Assembly (NCBI RefSeq): GCF_004362515.1
Contig: NZ_SNXU01000001.1
Span: 310,001-374,000 of the forward strand
Direction: 5' to 3'
Source: Actinokineospora alba
GTDB taxonomy: Bacteria; Actinomycetota; Actinomycetes; Mycobacteriales; Pseudonocardiaceae
Length of the DNA: 64,000 nucleotides
Shown here piece by piece: positions 53,074-61,891 of this stretch. Below the pieces are notes generated by a model. The model ran no database searches, was not told the DNA's origin, and saw nothing but the letters and a program-made list of their open reading frames with translations. The translations under genes were made by a program, and so were the position numbers. Within the stretch, counting starts at the first letter, position 1, and each line of letters opens with the position of its first letter.

Positions 53074-53294
53074 CTGTGGGCTCCTTCCGGTTCTCCCGGC
53101 CGGCGTTCACTCCGCCGGGGGAATCGTCACGATCAGGACGTAACGTACCTGACTATCTTGGCTTGTCTTCAGGCGGCTACCCGGTTCGCGCAGCGCCATG
53201 ACGGCATGCGCGTAACACGGCCACCCCGCCGTCCGTGGCGAACCATATCAGGGGTGTCGGGCTCACCTGACAGGCGTACTGGGTGAGCAGTGAA

Positions 53295-53753
53295 CTACTT
53301 CTCACCAGCGGGAATGATGGTCGGCAGCTTCGTCCGCCGGAACGCCATGGCCTCGGCTCCCGCGGCCACGAGCACCACCGCCACCATGGTCAGCGCCAAC
53401 GAGATCCGATGCAGGGCCTCGACGTTGCGCAAAGCGGTCATGACCAGCAGCAATATGAACAGCTTGGCCACGAAACCGCCCAGCGAGGCGGCCATGCCGA
53501 TATGCGGCCCGTGCGCGGCGGATTTGCGCATTAGGAACAACGTCAGCAGCGAAGACGCGCACGCCAGCGCGCCGCCGACAAGGGCACCAAGCGCACCCGG
53601 AGTGCCTTTGAGTATGCCGAAGATCACTACACCTACCACGACCGTGGCGATCGAAGGCCACAGCGCGTAACGGAACATCGCCTCCGCCAGCGTGCGAAGC
53701 GCCCGCGCGTGCGGATCGATTTCCGGGGTCTGCTGCTGCTCGTTGTCGCTCAT
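53295..53753 (-). CDS. AtpI-like ATP synthase protein I
   Basis: 152 residues with four membrane helices (WPSIATVVVGVVIFGIL, GALVGGALACASSLLTLF, KLFILLLVMTALR and LALTMVAVVLVAAGAEAMAF). Its ATG overlaps the wecA stop by 4 nt. AtpI-like proteins assist assembly of the c-ring or Mg2+ supply. Standard neighbour of atpB. Confidence 0.85.
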   Translation of the reverse strand: MSDNEQQQTPEIDPHARALRTLAEAMFRYALWPSIATVVVGVVIFGILKGTPGALGALVGGALACASSLLTLFLMRKSAAHGPHIGMAASLGGFVAKLFILLLVMTALRNVEALHRISLALTMVAVVLVAAGAEAMAFRRTKLPTIIPAGEK

Positions 53754-54901
53754 CGAGACCTGAGTCTAGGGATGGCGGAGACGATCACCGCGACCAGGAC
53801 GCCGATGCCCATTCCCCAGGCGACGATGAATGCGTCGAATAGGGAGACCGACACCGCGCCGAAAGCGATCACCGCGGCCCACAAATAGATGAGCAGGACC
53901 GCCCGGCGCTGGGAGTGGCCAATTTCCAGCAGGCGGTGGTGCAGGTGCATCTTGTCCGCGCTGAACGGGCTCTCCCCGCGGCGGGTGCGCCGGATGACGG
54001 CCATCAGCAGGTCGAGCAGCGGAATGAACAGCACCGCGGCGACGACCAGCAGCGGCGAGAACAGGGCGATGGAGTTCGTGGCGCCCTCGGTGGGCGTGGT
54101 CTTGCCGGACATCGTCGTGCTGGCCGTGGCCAGCATCAGACCGATGAGCATCGAACCCGAGTCGCCCATGAAGATGCGGGCGGGCTGGAAGTTGTGCGGC
54201 AGGAAGCCCAGGCAGGCGCCCGCGAGGGTGGCCGAGATCAGGATCGGCGGGTAGTTATTGACCGAGCCGCCGGACTGGTCGAGCAGGTGCAGGGAGAACG
54301 CGCAGGTGGCGACCGCGGCGATGAAGCCGATGCCGGAGGCCAGCCCGTCGAGGCCGTCGACGAAGTTCATCGCGTTGACCATGGTGACCACGAGCAGGAT
54401 CGCCAGCAGGCCGCCCTGGTTCTGGTCGAGGATCAGCACGGTGCCGAAGTAGCCCCCGTCGCCGCCCCACGGCACCCACAGCACCATCCACTGGATGCCG
54501 AAGAGCACCAGGATGCCCGCGCTGGTCGTCTGCCCGGCCAGCTTGGTCAGCGAGTCGAGCTCGAACCGGTCGTCGAGGACACCGATGGCGACGATCAGGC
54601 CGCCGCCGATCAGCACGGCGATCGGGTCGAGCGCGAAGTCGAACGCGCGCCGCAGCACCGGCAGCTGGTGGGCGACCATCATGCCGCCGCAGATGCCCAG
54701 GTACATGGCCAGCCCGCCGAGGCGCGGCATGGGTACCACGTGCACATCGCGGGTGCGCGGGTAGGCGACCGCGCCGATGCGGATGGCGAAGAGCCGGACG
54801 AGTCCGGTCAGCAGGAAGGTCAGAGCCGCGGTGACCAGGGCGACCAACGCGAACTCGCGCACCGGCAGACCGGCCACGGCGTATCCCTCGGGAGGAATCA
54901 C
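53750..54901 (-). CDS. wecA: WecA/MraY-like undecaprenyl-phosphate GlcNAc-1-phosphate transferase
   Basis: 383 residues from a GTG with GAGGGG upstream. About eleven membrane helices; catalytic signatures GVLDDRFELDSL (DDxx), NAMNFVDGLDGLASG and the His-rich cytoplasmic loop SADKMHLHHRLLEIGHSQRRA identify the family. Attaches a sugar-1-phosphate to undecaprenyl phosphate to begin arabinogalactan-linker or related glycan synthesis. Equivalent in position to the gene upstream of atp in mycobacteria. Confidence 0.9.
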   Translation of the reverse strand: MIPPEGYAVAGLPVREFALVALVTAALTFLLTGLVRLFAIRIGAVAYPRTRDVHVVPMPRLGGLAMYLGICGGMMVAHQLPVLRRAFDFALDPIAVLIGGGLIVAIGVLDDRFELDSLTKLAGQTTSAGILVLFGIQWMVLWVPWGGDGGYFGTVLILDQNQGGLLAILLVVTMVNAMNFVDGLDGLASGIGFIAAVATCAFSLHLLDQSGGSVNNYPPILISATLAGACLGFLPHNFQPARIFMGDSGSMLIGLMLATASTTMSGKTTPTEGATNSIALFSPLLVVAAVLFIPLLDLLMAVIRRTRRGESPFSADKMHLHHRLLEIGHSQRRAVLLIYLWAAVIAFGAVSVSLFDAFIVAWGMGIGVLVAVIVSAIPRLRSR

Positions 54902-55059
54902 CCGTCGGCCCCTCGGTCCGGGCCCCAGAACGGAGTGGGCACGTCGGGTCGCATCTCCTAGTCAGGTCGACGTCATCGCGAGGTACATGACCATCGCGGG
55001 GCCGGGCATCGCTTCCGCGTCTTCTTCGACTTCAGTTCAGCATCTGGGATGCCGCAACG

Positions 55060-55710
55060 CTACCGCGCCGCGCGCACCTGGGTGCCCAAAGCCTCCGACA
55101 CGGCGGCGAGGCTGACGGCGCCCTCGCGCAGCACCACGGGCTCGTCGCCGCTCAGGTCCACGATGGTCGACGGGATGGGCTCGCCGGACGGTCCGCCGTC
55201 GAGGTAGACGGCGACCGACTCGCCCAGCTGATCACGGGCGCCCTGCGCGGTCGCGGGCGCGGGGTGGCCGGTCCGGTTGGCGCTGGAGACCGCCATCGGC
55301 CCGACCTCACGCAGCAGCTCGATGGCCACCGGGTGCAGCGGCATCCGGAGCATGACCGTGCCGTGGGTCTGCCCCAGGTCCCAGGCCAGCGACGGCGCGT
55401 GCGGCAGCACGATGGACAGGTCGCCCGGCCAGAACGCCTCGATCAGCGTCCGCGCGGTCTGCGGCACGGACAGGACGAGTCCGTCGATCGTCGACCACGA
55501 GCCGACGAGGACACCGACCGGCATGTCCGGCCCGCGTCCCTTGGCCGCGAGCAGCGCCGAGACGGCGGAGCTGTTGAAGGCGTCGCACCCGATGCCGTAG
55601 ACGGTGTCGGTCGGGATCACGACGACCCGCCCAGCGCGCACCGCGCCCGCCGCGGCGGCGAGGCCGTCTTCTCTGTCCTCACGGACACTGCAGTCGTAGA
55701 CCGTGGTCAC
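55060..55710 (-). CDS. tsaC: L-threonylcarbamoyladenylate synthase (Sua5/YrdC)
   Basis: 216 residues. Makes threonylcarbamoyl-AMP from Thr, bicarbonate and ATP for t6A37 modification of ANN-reading tRNAs. The YrdC motifs VVVIPTDTVYGIGCDA, AAKGRGPDMP and AVSSANRTGHPAP are intact. No Sua5 C-terminal domain. It normally follows prmC in actinobacteria; here the island 55740-59624 separates them. Confidence 0.93.
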   Translation of the reverse strand: MTTVYDCSVREDREDGLAAAAGAVRAGRVVVIPTDTVYGIGCDAFNSSAVSALLAAKGRGPDMPVGVLVGSWSTIDGLVLSVPQTARTLIEAFWPGDLSIVLPHAPSLAWDLGQTHGTVMLRMPLHPVAIELLREVGPMAVSSANRTGHPAPATAQGARDQLGESVAVYLDGGPSGEPIPSTIVDLSGDEPVVLREGAVSLAAVSEALGTQVRAAR

Positions 55711-55739
55711 CCGGCGACTCTATCGGGACCGCGCGGCCG

Positions 55740-56639
55740 CTAATCCGCGCCCCGCTGGACGATGGATTCGGCGAGCGCGTCGGCCCGGCTCTGCCAGGTC
55801 TGCCTGCGGAACCGGACCACGATCAGGTACAGCAGCCCGCCGCCCAGCAGCACCCCGGCGATCACCAGCGAGACGTTGCCCGCGAGCCCGCCGACGGCCA
55901 CCAGGATCAGCCCGAGCGACACCGCGAGCACCGCGAGGCTCACCGCGATCCCCTCCGGCTGCCACCGCCAGCGCCGCCCGGCCGTGACCTCGTCGAGCAG
56001 CAGCTCCGCACCGCGGCGCAGCTCCGCGTCCCGGACGTCGAGGTCGATGATCCGCCGGGCGGCGGCCTCGCAGACCTCCAACTGGTGTTCGCTGGTGATG
56101 ACCAAAGCGTCGTCGGCCGTGCGGCTGCGCACCTGCTCCGACACCGAGCACCAGGTGCTGGCCAGGTAGTACCGCAGCACCGGGTCCGTCGACCCGCCGA
56201 AGCGGGCCTCCAGGTCCGCCGCCGCGCCCCGGGCGTCGCCGCTCGCGACGCGAGCCTGCGACATGCCGAGCACCGCGAGCACGTTGCCCGGGTCGCGCTC
56301 GGCGGCCCGGCGGTAGTGCGCCGCCGCCGCCCGCCAGCGGCCCCGGGCGAGGAACACGTCGCCGATGCCGATGTCGTCGTAGGCACTCTCCCTGGTCGCC
56401 GCGGCCCGTTCGAAATCGCCCGCCGCGTCGTCGAGCCTGCCCTTGACCAGCGCTGACAGCGCGCGATCGAAATACAGCCGAGCCTCGGTCGGCCCCTCCT
56501 GCGCCTCGGGTGGCGACAACTGCCACTTCTCGATGACGTCCTGCCATGTACGTAGCACCGGATCACCCCGGGGCCAAACGCTACCGTTCATGACGAGATC
56601 CGCGCGGAAGTTGAGATTCACCGACATACCGGGCACCAT
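55740..56639 (-). CDS. TPR protein with C-terminal membrane hairpin (island)
   Basis: 299 residues from the ATG at 56637-56639 (MVPGMSVNLNFRADL; the second Met is an alternative). TPR-like helices at about 53-145 (AGDFERAAATRESAYDDIGI, then AAAHYRRAAERDPGNVLAVL), a helical linker, then two membrane helices at about 231-250 and 256-275. The cytoplasmic TPR region may recruit partners to the membrane. It is divergent from the gene at 56770. Confidence 0.77.
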   Translation of the reverse strand: MVPGMSVNLNFRADLVMNGSVWPRGDPVLRTWQDVIEKWQLSPPEAQEGPTEARLYFDRALSALVKGRLDDAAGDFERAAATRESAYDDIGIGDVFLARGRWRAAAAHYRRAAERDPGNVLAVLGMSQARVASGDARGAAADLEARFGGSTDPVLRYYLASTWCSVSEQVRSRTADDALVITSEHQLEVCEAAARRIIDLDVRDAELRRGAELLLDEVTAGRRWRWQPEGIAVSLAVLAVSLGLILVAVGGLAGNVSLVIAGVLLGGGLLYLIVVRFRRQTWQSRADALAESIVQRGAD

Positions 56640-56769
56640 TTAGCTGTCCTCGAAGCAGATCCGGGTTCGTCGCAGCAGGGGAGTTCCCACGAGCAGCCGT
56701 CCGCAGCGTCGAGGGCACCAGCTCAGCTCACGCTGGCTGGCGTCGGCGCTTGTCGCGGGCTACACGACG

Positions 56770-57402
56770 GTGAGCGCGGTGGTCGGCGCCGTTCTGCTGG
56801 TCGCCCCGAAAGAGTCCGGTCCGAGCACCGCGGCTCCGTCGACGACCTACATCTTCGCGCCGCCGCCGCCCGCGTTCGGCCCGGCTGACTCCGTCACGCC
56901 CGCGCGGAGGATCGGCACCGCTGACCCCGACTCGCGGCCGCGGCCGTCCAACGTCGCACTGCCGGTGCCGGAAGGATTCCAGCGGGTCGCGGGTCCGGGC
57001 GGGCTGGTCACCACGGTCCCCAAGGGCTGGGCGATCGCCCGGTCGTCGGGTCCGGGTTCCGTGCAGGCCACCGACCCGGCCGACCCGGCCCGGCACGTGC
57101 GCTACGGCGGCGCCCCCGCGCCCGCCACCGACCTGCTCCAGTCCCATGTGGACTATGAGGCGGTGTTCGCCAAGTCGAGGTCTGGCTTCAAGCGGCTGAG
57201 CCTTGGAACCACCCAGTACCACGGGGTTCTCGCCGTCGACTGGGAGTTCGAGCACGATTCGGCCGGGGTGCGCAAGCACGTGCACTCGATGTACTGGCGA
57301 ATCGACGGCATCGAGTACTTCGTCTACGCGGCCGCGAACGCCGACCGCTGGGCCGAGACCGTGCCGATCTACCACGCGTTGATCGACAATGCGTCTCCTT
57401 GA
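56770..57402 (+). CDS. Membrane-anchored extracytoplasmic protein (island); start uncertain
   Basis: 210 residues from GTG 56770, but the open frame continues upstream to a CTG at 56644 and the extra residues (RWLASALVAGYTT) complete a more convincing membrane helix with a basic N-side, so the true start may be a CTG. After a Pro-rich linker (FAPPPPAFGPADS) comes a domain with VPKGWAIARSSGPGSVQATDP and YEAVFAKSRSGFKRLSLG, which resembles the extracytoplasmic sensor-like domains attached to some actinomycete Ser/Thr kinases. No kinase here. Role unknown. Confidence 0.68.
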   Translation: MSAVVGAVLLVAPKESGPSTAAPSTTYIFAPPPPAFGPADSVTPARRIGTADPDSRPRPSNVALPVPEGFQRVAGPGGLVTTVPKGWAIARSSGPGSVQATDPADPARHVRYGGAPAPATDLLQSHVDYEAVFAKSRSGFKRLSLGTTQYHGVLAVDWEFEHDSAGVRKHVHSMYWRIDGIEYFVYAAANADRWAETVPIYHALIDNASP

Positions 57403-57498
57403 TCGAAAAGGGTTGACGGTCTCGCTACGGTGAGTGTGTGATCGCTGGCGGGCAGCAATATCTCGCTGCTCCAGGCACCACACGACCGACGGGACGCC

Positions 57499-59265
57499 AT
57501 GCCTGAGCACAGCGCAGCCGCCGAAGAGCCCACCGATGACCGGACCCCGCCGAGCGGGATTCCCGCCATTCCCCAGCCGCGGCAGCGCGCGCCGCACGGC
57601 CCGCCCGACCGCGACGACGCGACCCGCTACCTGTGCGCGGCGGCCCACCTCGACCCCGGTTACGCGACCGCGGCGATCAAGGAGTTCCTGGTCGAGCCGA
57701 CCAGGGCCGTGCCCCCGTCACCCGGTGTCGACGCGGGGGCGGTGCTGACCGAGGCGCTCGCGGCCCGCACGCGGCGCAAGGTGGTCGACCTCGCGCTGCT
57801 CGTGCTGACGGTCGCGTTCCTGTTCGCCGCGCCGATGCCACTGATCCTGTTGTGGCTGGTCCTGGGCGTCACGGTGTCGATCCCCCGCTGGTCGCGGGCG
57901 GGCGAAAGCGCGTCGAATCGGCGCATGTCGACCGGAGCCGCCGTCGGGGTCGGCGTCCTGATCGTGGCGGTCGTCCTGGTCGCGCCGGAGTTCGAGCGGT
58001 TGCTGTACGAGCTGGACCTGCTCGACTCGCGGCCGTCGCGGCGCGGGTCGTCCTCGTCGGCCGACGACGAGGACGTGGTCGGTCTGGTGTTCACGATCCT
58101 GCTCCCGGTGGCGATGCTCGTCATCACGTTCGCCGACCGCTACACGGTCTGGCGGCTGGTGACCACCCGGTTCAACCGCACGGGCACGATCACGGCCACC
58201 GAACCGCGGCAGATCCTGCAGTACGCCGCCCGGCGGTTCCGGACCCTGCTCACCCGCTACGCCGCGCCGCAGTCCTACGAGGCCCGCGACGACCACCCGG
58301 AGCCAGGAGCACCCGCGGGAATCGTGGTGCACCGCGGGTACGAGCCGTTCGTCGGCGCGGGCAGGCGGCACCGGCCCTGGTCGGTGGCCGCCCCGCTGCT
58401 GCCGCACCCGAACGGCGGCGGCACCCGTCCCCTGTCGACGGCCGCGCTGTACGACGCGGTGGTCGCCGAGATCAGCGACCTGCACCGGGCCACGGCCATG
58501 ACACCCGGCGGCAGGCTGAGCAGGCTGACCGTCGACGAGGAGATCGTCGTCTCCGCCAGGGAGCTGATCGACCACCTCGGCGACCACACGAAGCCGTTCC
58601 TCGAGGACACCCCGTATCCGCCGTACACCAAGCTGAGCGCCCGGCGGGTGCACGAGATCCGGGACAACCCGATCGAGTGGGCGCGGTACTACCGGTGTTT
58701 CCGGGTGGAGACCTGGGACCGGGACCTGGTCCTGTCGGTGTACCTGCACGTGGCCCTGGACGACTCGACGCTCTATGTCGAGTGGACCCCGTGCGTGCTG
58801 CTGCCGATCAGGGAGCAGTTCCAGCGAATCGATAGCGAGTCGATCTCCCCCGCGCGGCCTGCCATCCAGGCCGCGGCGGACGTGCTGGCCCTGCTGGTCG
58901 CCGCCCCGGGCAAGCTCGTCTCGACGCTGACATTCCTGCGACCGCTGCGCGCCGACCCCGGCGTGATCGACCCGGACCGGTACGGGTCGCTGCGGAGCCT
59001 GCGGGAACTGGCGGCGGACGACGGGGTGCACAACTACTTCCAGCTCGCCGACGTGGACCGGTACCTGAAGATCCTGGAAAGCAGGCTGGTGCTCGCGGTC
59101 AGCAAACTGCTCGCCGACGCGGGTTACGTCACCGCGTCGTTCGAGTCGCAGGCGGCGGCGGTCATTCAGAACAACGTGCACATCGGTGGATCTGTCACCG
59201 GGAATGTTGTTGCGGGCATCGGGAACCTGATCGGGAACGGTCCTACACCTGGGAAGCAGGCATGA
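57499..59265 (+). CDS. Island membrane protein with C-terminal Gly/Val motif
   Basis: 588 residues, not recognised as a named family. A Pro-rich N-terminus, hydrophobic helices at about 95-128, 145-163 and 192-212, an acidic Ser-rich loop, a long soluble region (about 220-555), and a C-terminal motif NNVHIGGSVTGNVVAG at about 558-573 continuing IGNLIGNG. The soluble region has no nucleotide-binding or protease motif I can see. The motif recurs at the N-terminus of the next protein, whose ATG overlaps this stop by 4 nt. The arrangement suggests a membrane sensor signalling to the small partner. Confidence 0.75.
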   Translation: MPEHSAAAEEPTDDRTPPSGIPAIPQPRQRAPHGPPDRDDATRYLCAAAHLDPGYATAAIKEFLVEPTRAVPPSPGVDAGAVLTEALAARTRRKVVDLALLVLTVAFLFAAPMPLILLWLVLGVTVSIPRWSRAGESASNRRMSTGAAVGVGVLIVAVVLVAPEFERLLYELDLLDSRPSRRGSSSSADDEDVVGLVFTILLPVAMLVITFADRYTVWRLVTTRFNRTGTITATEPRQILQYAARRFRTLLTRYAAPQSYEARDDHPEPGAPAGIVVHRGYEPFVGAGRRHRPWSVAAPLLPHPNGGGTRPLSTAALYDAVVAEISDLHRATAMTPGGRLSRLTVDEEIVVSARELIDHLGDHTKPFLEDTPYPPYTKLSARRVHEIRDNPIEWARYYRCFRVETWDRDLVLSVYLHVALDDSTLYVEWTPCVLLPIREQFQRIDSESISPARPAIQAAADVLALLVAAPGKLVSTLTFLRPLRADPGVIDPDRYGSLRSLRELAADDGVHNYFQLADVDRYLKILESRLVLAVSKLLADAGYVTASFESQAAAVIQNNVHIGGSVTGNVVAGIGNLIGNGPTPGKQA

Positions 59266-59624
59266 GTTCTGACAATCGGATCAACGTGGGTGGCAATGTC
59301 GGCGGGCACGCGGTCGCCGGGGACGGGAACGTCGTGGGCGACGGGGTCGTCGATCCGCGGATTCCCGATCTGCTGCGTGGGCTGCGGGATCAGTTGGCGG
59401 CCAATGCATCCAAGGTGCCTGACTACGATTTGGTGGTCCATGACATCGATGCGCTGACCGCGCAGACCGAGAACGCCGAGGCGAAGCCCGAGTTCGTTAA
59501 GTCGCTTTGGGGGCGTATTCGGGGTTCGCTGGCTGGGCTTGTCGGGGCCACGGGGACGCTTGCTGCCGTGGGGACGAACGTGAACGAGATCAATGAGGCG
59601 ATCACTGGGGTGTTCGGGTCTTAG
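59262..59624 (+). CDS. Small partner with N-terminal Gly/Val motif and hydrophobic helix
   Basis: 120 residues, ATG overlapping the previous stop (ATGA). Residues 5-28 carry NRINVGGNVGGHAVAGDGN then VVGDG, matching 12 of 24 positions with the C-terminal motif of the upstream protein. Next comes a helical region (PRIPDLLRGLRDQLAANAS, then HDIDALTAQTENAEAKPEFV), and finally a hydrophobic helix SLAGLVGATGTLAAVGTNVN that could insert into a membrane. The layout resembles effector partners that polymerise through a shared motif. The product is unnamed; toxicity is inference. Confidence 0.75.
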   Translation: MSSDNRINVGGNVGGHAVAGDGNVVGDGVVDPRIPDLLRGLRDQLAANASKVPDYDLVVHDIDALTAQTENAEAKPEFVKSLWGRIRGSLAGLVGATGTLAAVGTNVNEINEAITGVFGS

Positions 59625-59660
59625 CCTTCGGCTGGTGGTGCCTGCTCTTCAGCCGCTGGT

Positions 59661-59799
59661 GCCTGTTTGGGTGGTTCGCCTTGATTTGGGGCCCCTCCAA
59701 ATGGGGCTGTGCGGGTCAAAAGGCGGGGCACGTAAAGCCCACCCGCACCGCGAGTTTAGCCCCATTTGCCCCAAATCAAGGCGAACCACCCAAACAGGC
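59661..59799. repeat. Inverted-repeat element, copy B (31-bp perfect ends)
   Basis: 139 bp. Ends 59661-59691 and 59769-59799 are perfect 31-bp inverted repeats beginning GCCTGTTTGGGTGGTTCGCC, identical in sequence to those of the copy at 9783-9924 except for one base in that copy's right end. Inner inverted pairs CAAATGGGGCT/AGCCCCATTTG and GTGCGGG/CCCGCAC extend the structure. It lies between the end of the island and the convergent prmC stop. Confidence 0.9.
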
Positions 59800-59836
59800 C
59801 GTTCTGTTCGGCCCCTTGCGTTTGTGGGTGCTTTAT

Positions 59837-60700
59837 TTATCCCCGACGCGCGGTGGCGAAGCGGGGGCGACCGGCGAGGTCCTGGTGGTCTTGGACGTCC
59901 GTGAGCACTTTGCGGGTCTTCAGCAGTGCCGGTACGGAATCGCCGTGGGTGTCGTCGTGTTCTATTGCCACGCCGCCGTTGACGCGGAGGAGTCTTGCCG
60001 CTGCTGTGATGACGCTGCGGATTACGTCCAGGCCGTCTGTTCCCGAGAACACCGCGTGGGCGGGGTCGTGTTCGGCGACCTCCGGCGGGACCTGTGTCCC
60101 TGTGGGGACGTAAGGCGGGTTGCACAGGACCAGGTCGACCTGGCCGTCCAGCTCGCTGAACAGGGTCGGGTCGGTGACGTCGCCGGAGTACAGGCGTACG
60201 GGGGTGTCGCCCGCCGCTGCCCTTGCGTCCGCGTTTCGGCGGGCCCAGGCCAAGGCGGTGTGGTCGATGTCCACCGCATGCACAACCGCGTCGGGGCGGG
60301 CGTTGGCGGTGGCCAGGGCCAACACGCCTGAGCCGGTGCACAGGTCTACGACGATGGGGTTGCGCTTGCCTTCCAGGGTGGCCAGGCCCCAGGCGAACAT
60401 CAGCTCGGTCTCCGGCCTCGGGACGAACACACCGGGGCCGACGCTGACGCTGATGGCGCCCATCCAGGCCGTGCCGATCAGGTGTTGCAGCGGCTCGCGG
60501 CGGGCGCGGCGGGTGACGAGTTTGCCCAACGCGTCCACGACCGGGGGGTCTACCAAGGGGACCATGGGGAGCTTTCCGCGGTCGACGCCCAAGACGTGGG
60601 CGGCCAGCAGCTCCGCGTCGTTTCGGGGGGAGGCGACGCCCGCGGCCGCGAGGATGCGCTCGGCTTCCAGGATCGCCACGCGGAGGGGTTGCCTGCTCAT
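59837..60700 (-). CDS. prmC: Release-factor glutamine methyltransferase
   Basis: 287 residues from the ATG at 60698-60700 with AGGGTGA upstream; a GTG at 60709 is possible. It N5-methylates the Gln of the GGQ motif in release factors, including the RF1 encoded next to it. The SAM site VVDLCTGSGVLALATA and catalytic VLCNPPYVPTG are clear. N-terminal helical domain present. Confidence 0.93.
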   Translation of the reverse strand: MSRQPLRVAILEAERILAAAGVASPRNDAELLAAHVLGVDRGKLPMVPLVDPPVVDALGKLVTRRARREPLQHLIGTAWMGAISVSVGPGVFVPRPETELMFAWGLATLEGKRNPIVVDLCTGSGVLALATANARPDAVVHAVDIDHTALAWARRNADARAAAGDTPVRLYSGDVTDPTLFSELDGQVDLVLCNPPYVPTGTQVPPEVAEHDPAHAVFSGTDGLDVIRSVITAAARLLRVNGGVAIEHDDTHGDSVPALLKTRKVLTDVQDHQDLAGRPRFATARRG

Positions 60701-60730
60701 AAGGGTCACCCTGTCACGCCTTTCGGTGGA

Positions 60731-61810
60731 TCACCCGGATGAGTGGGCGGCGAGTCGTTCGTTGCGGTCGGCGTCGGAGAGGGCGTCTAACACCGCGTCG
60801 AGGTCGCCGTCGAGGACCGCGTCGAGGTTGTGGGCCTTGAAGCCGACGCGGTGGTCGGAGATGCGGTTCTCCGGGAAGTTGTACGTGCGGACCCGCTCGG
60901 AGCGGTCGACGGTGCGGATCTGGCTGCGGCGCGCGTCCGAGGCGACCTTGGCGGCCTCCTCTTCGGCCGCGACGGCGAGGCGGGCGCGCAGGACCTGCAT
61001 GGCGCGGGTCTTGTTCTGCAGCTGCGAGCGCTCGTTCTGGCAGGACACCACGATGCCGGTCGGCAAGTGCGTGATGCGCACGGCCGAGTCGGTCGTGTTG
61101 ACGCTCTGGCCGCCCTTGCCCGAGGAGCGGTAGACGTCGATGCGGAGGTCCTTGTCCGGGATCTCCGCGACCTCGGAGGTGTCCTCGATGTCCGGGTAGA
61201 CGAGCACGCCCGCGGCGGAGGTGTGGATGCGGCCCTGCGACTCGGTGGCGGGCACCCGCTGCACGCGGTGCACACCGCCCTCGAACTTCAGCCGGGCCCA
61301 GACGCCCTCGGGCTCGCTGCCCTTGCTCTTGATCGCGACGGTGGCGTCCTTGACGCCGCCCAGGTCGGACTCGGTGCTGTCGAGCACCTCGGCCTTCCAG
61401 CCGTGGCGCTCGGCGTAGCGCAGGTACATGCGCACCAGGTCGCCCGCGAACAGCGCGGACTCCTCGCCGCCCTCACCGGACTTGACCTCGAGCACGACGT
61501 CGGAGCCGTCGTGCGGGTCGCGCGGGAGCAGCAGCTCGGTCAGCTTGGTTTCCAGCTTCGGGATGCGCGCGGCGATGGCGTCGGCTTCCTCGGCGAACGT
61601 CGAGTCCTCGGTGGCCAGCTCGCGGGCGGCCTCGAGGTCGCTGCGGGCGCCCTCCAGCTCACGCAGGACCTTGACGGCCGGGGTCAGCTCGGCGTAGCGC
61701 TTGCCCAGCTTGCGGGCCCGGTCCTGGTCGGCGTGCACCGCGGGGTCGGCGAGAACCGCCTCCAACTCGGCGTGCTCACCGAGCAGTTCAGCGAGGTTCG
61801 AAGCGTCCAC
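60731..61810 (-). CDS. prfA: Peptide chain release factor 1
   Basis: 359 residues from the GTG at 61808-61810 with GGGAAGG upstream; the longer frame from 61846 begins inside a hairpin. Recognises UAA and UAG. The PxT tripeptide is PAT in RVPATESQGRIHTSA, and the GGQ catalytic loop is SSGKGGQSVNTTDS. Methylated by PrmC. A hairpin separates it from rpmE. Confidence 0.95.
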   Translation of the reverse strand: MDASNLAELLGEHAELEAVLADPAVHADQDRARKLGKRYAELTPAVKVLRELEGARSDLEAARELATEDSTFAEEADAIAARIPKLETKLTELLLPRDPHDGSDVVLEVKSGEGGEESALFAGDLVRMYLRYAERHGWKAEVLDSTESDLGGVKDATVAIKSKGSEPEGVWARLKFEGGVHRVQRVPATESQGRIHTSAAGVLVYPDIEDTSEVAEIPDKDLRIDVYRSSGKGGQSVNTTDSAVRITHLPTGIVVSCQNERSQLQNKTRAMQVLRARLAVAAEEEAAKVASDARRSQIRTVDRSERVRTYNFPENRISDHRVGFKAHNLDAVLDGDLDAVLDALSDADRNERLAAHSSG

Positions 61811-61850
61811 CGTGCACCTTCCCAAGGCCGAAAATAACCCGAACATGGCG

Positions 61851-61883
61851 ACGGCGCCCGTCCCGCGAGCGGGAGGGCGCCGT
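61851..61883. terminator. Hairpin between rpmE and prfA
   Basis: Stem ACGGCGCCC-(G)-TCCCGC / GCGGGA-GGGCGCCGT, 15 bp with a one-base bulge and a two-base loop, lying between the rpmE stop and the prfA start. It probably terminates most rpmE transcripts or attenuates read-through into prfA. Confidence 0.8.
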
Positions 61884-61891
61884 CAGCGAAG

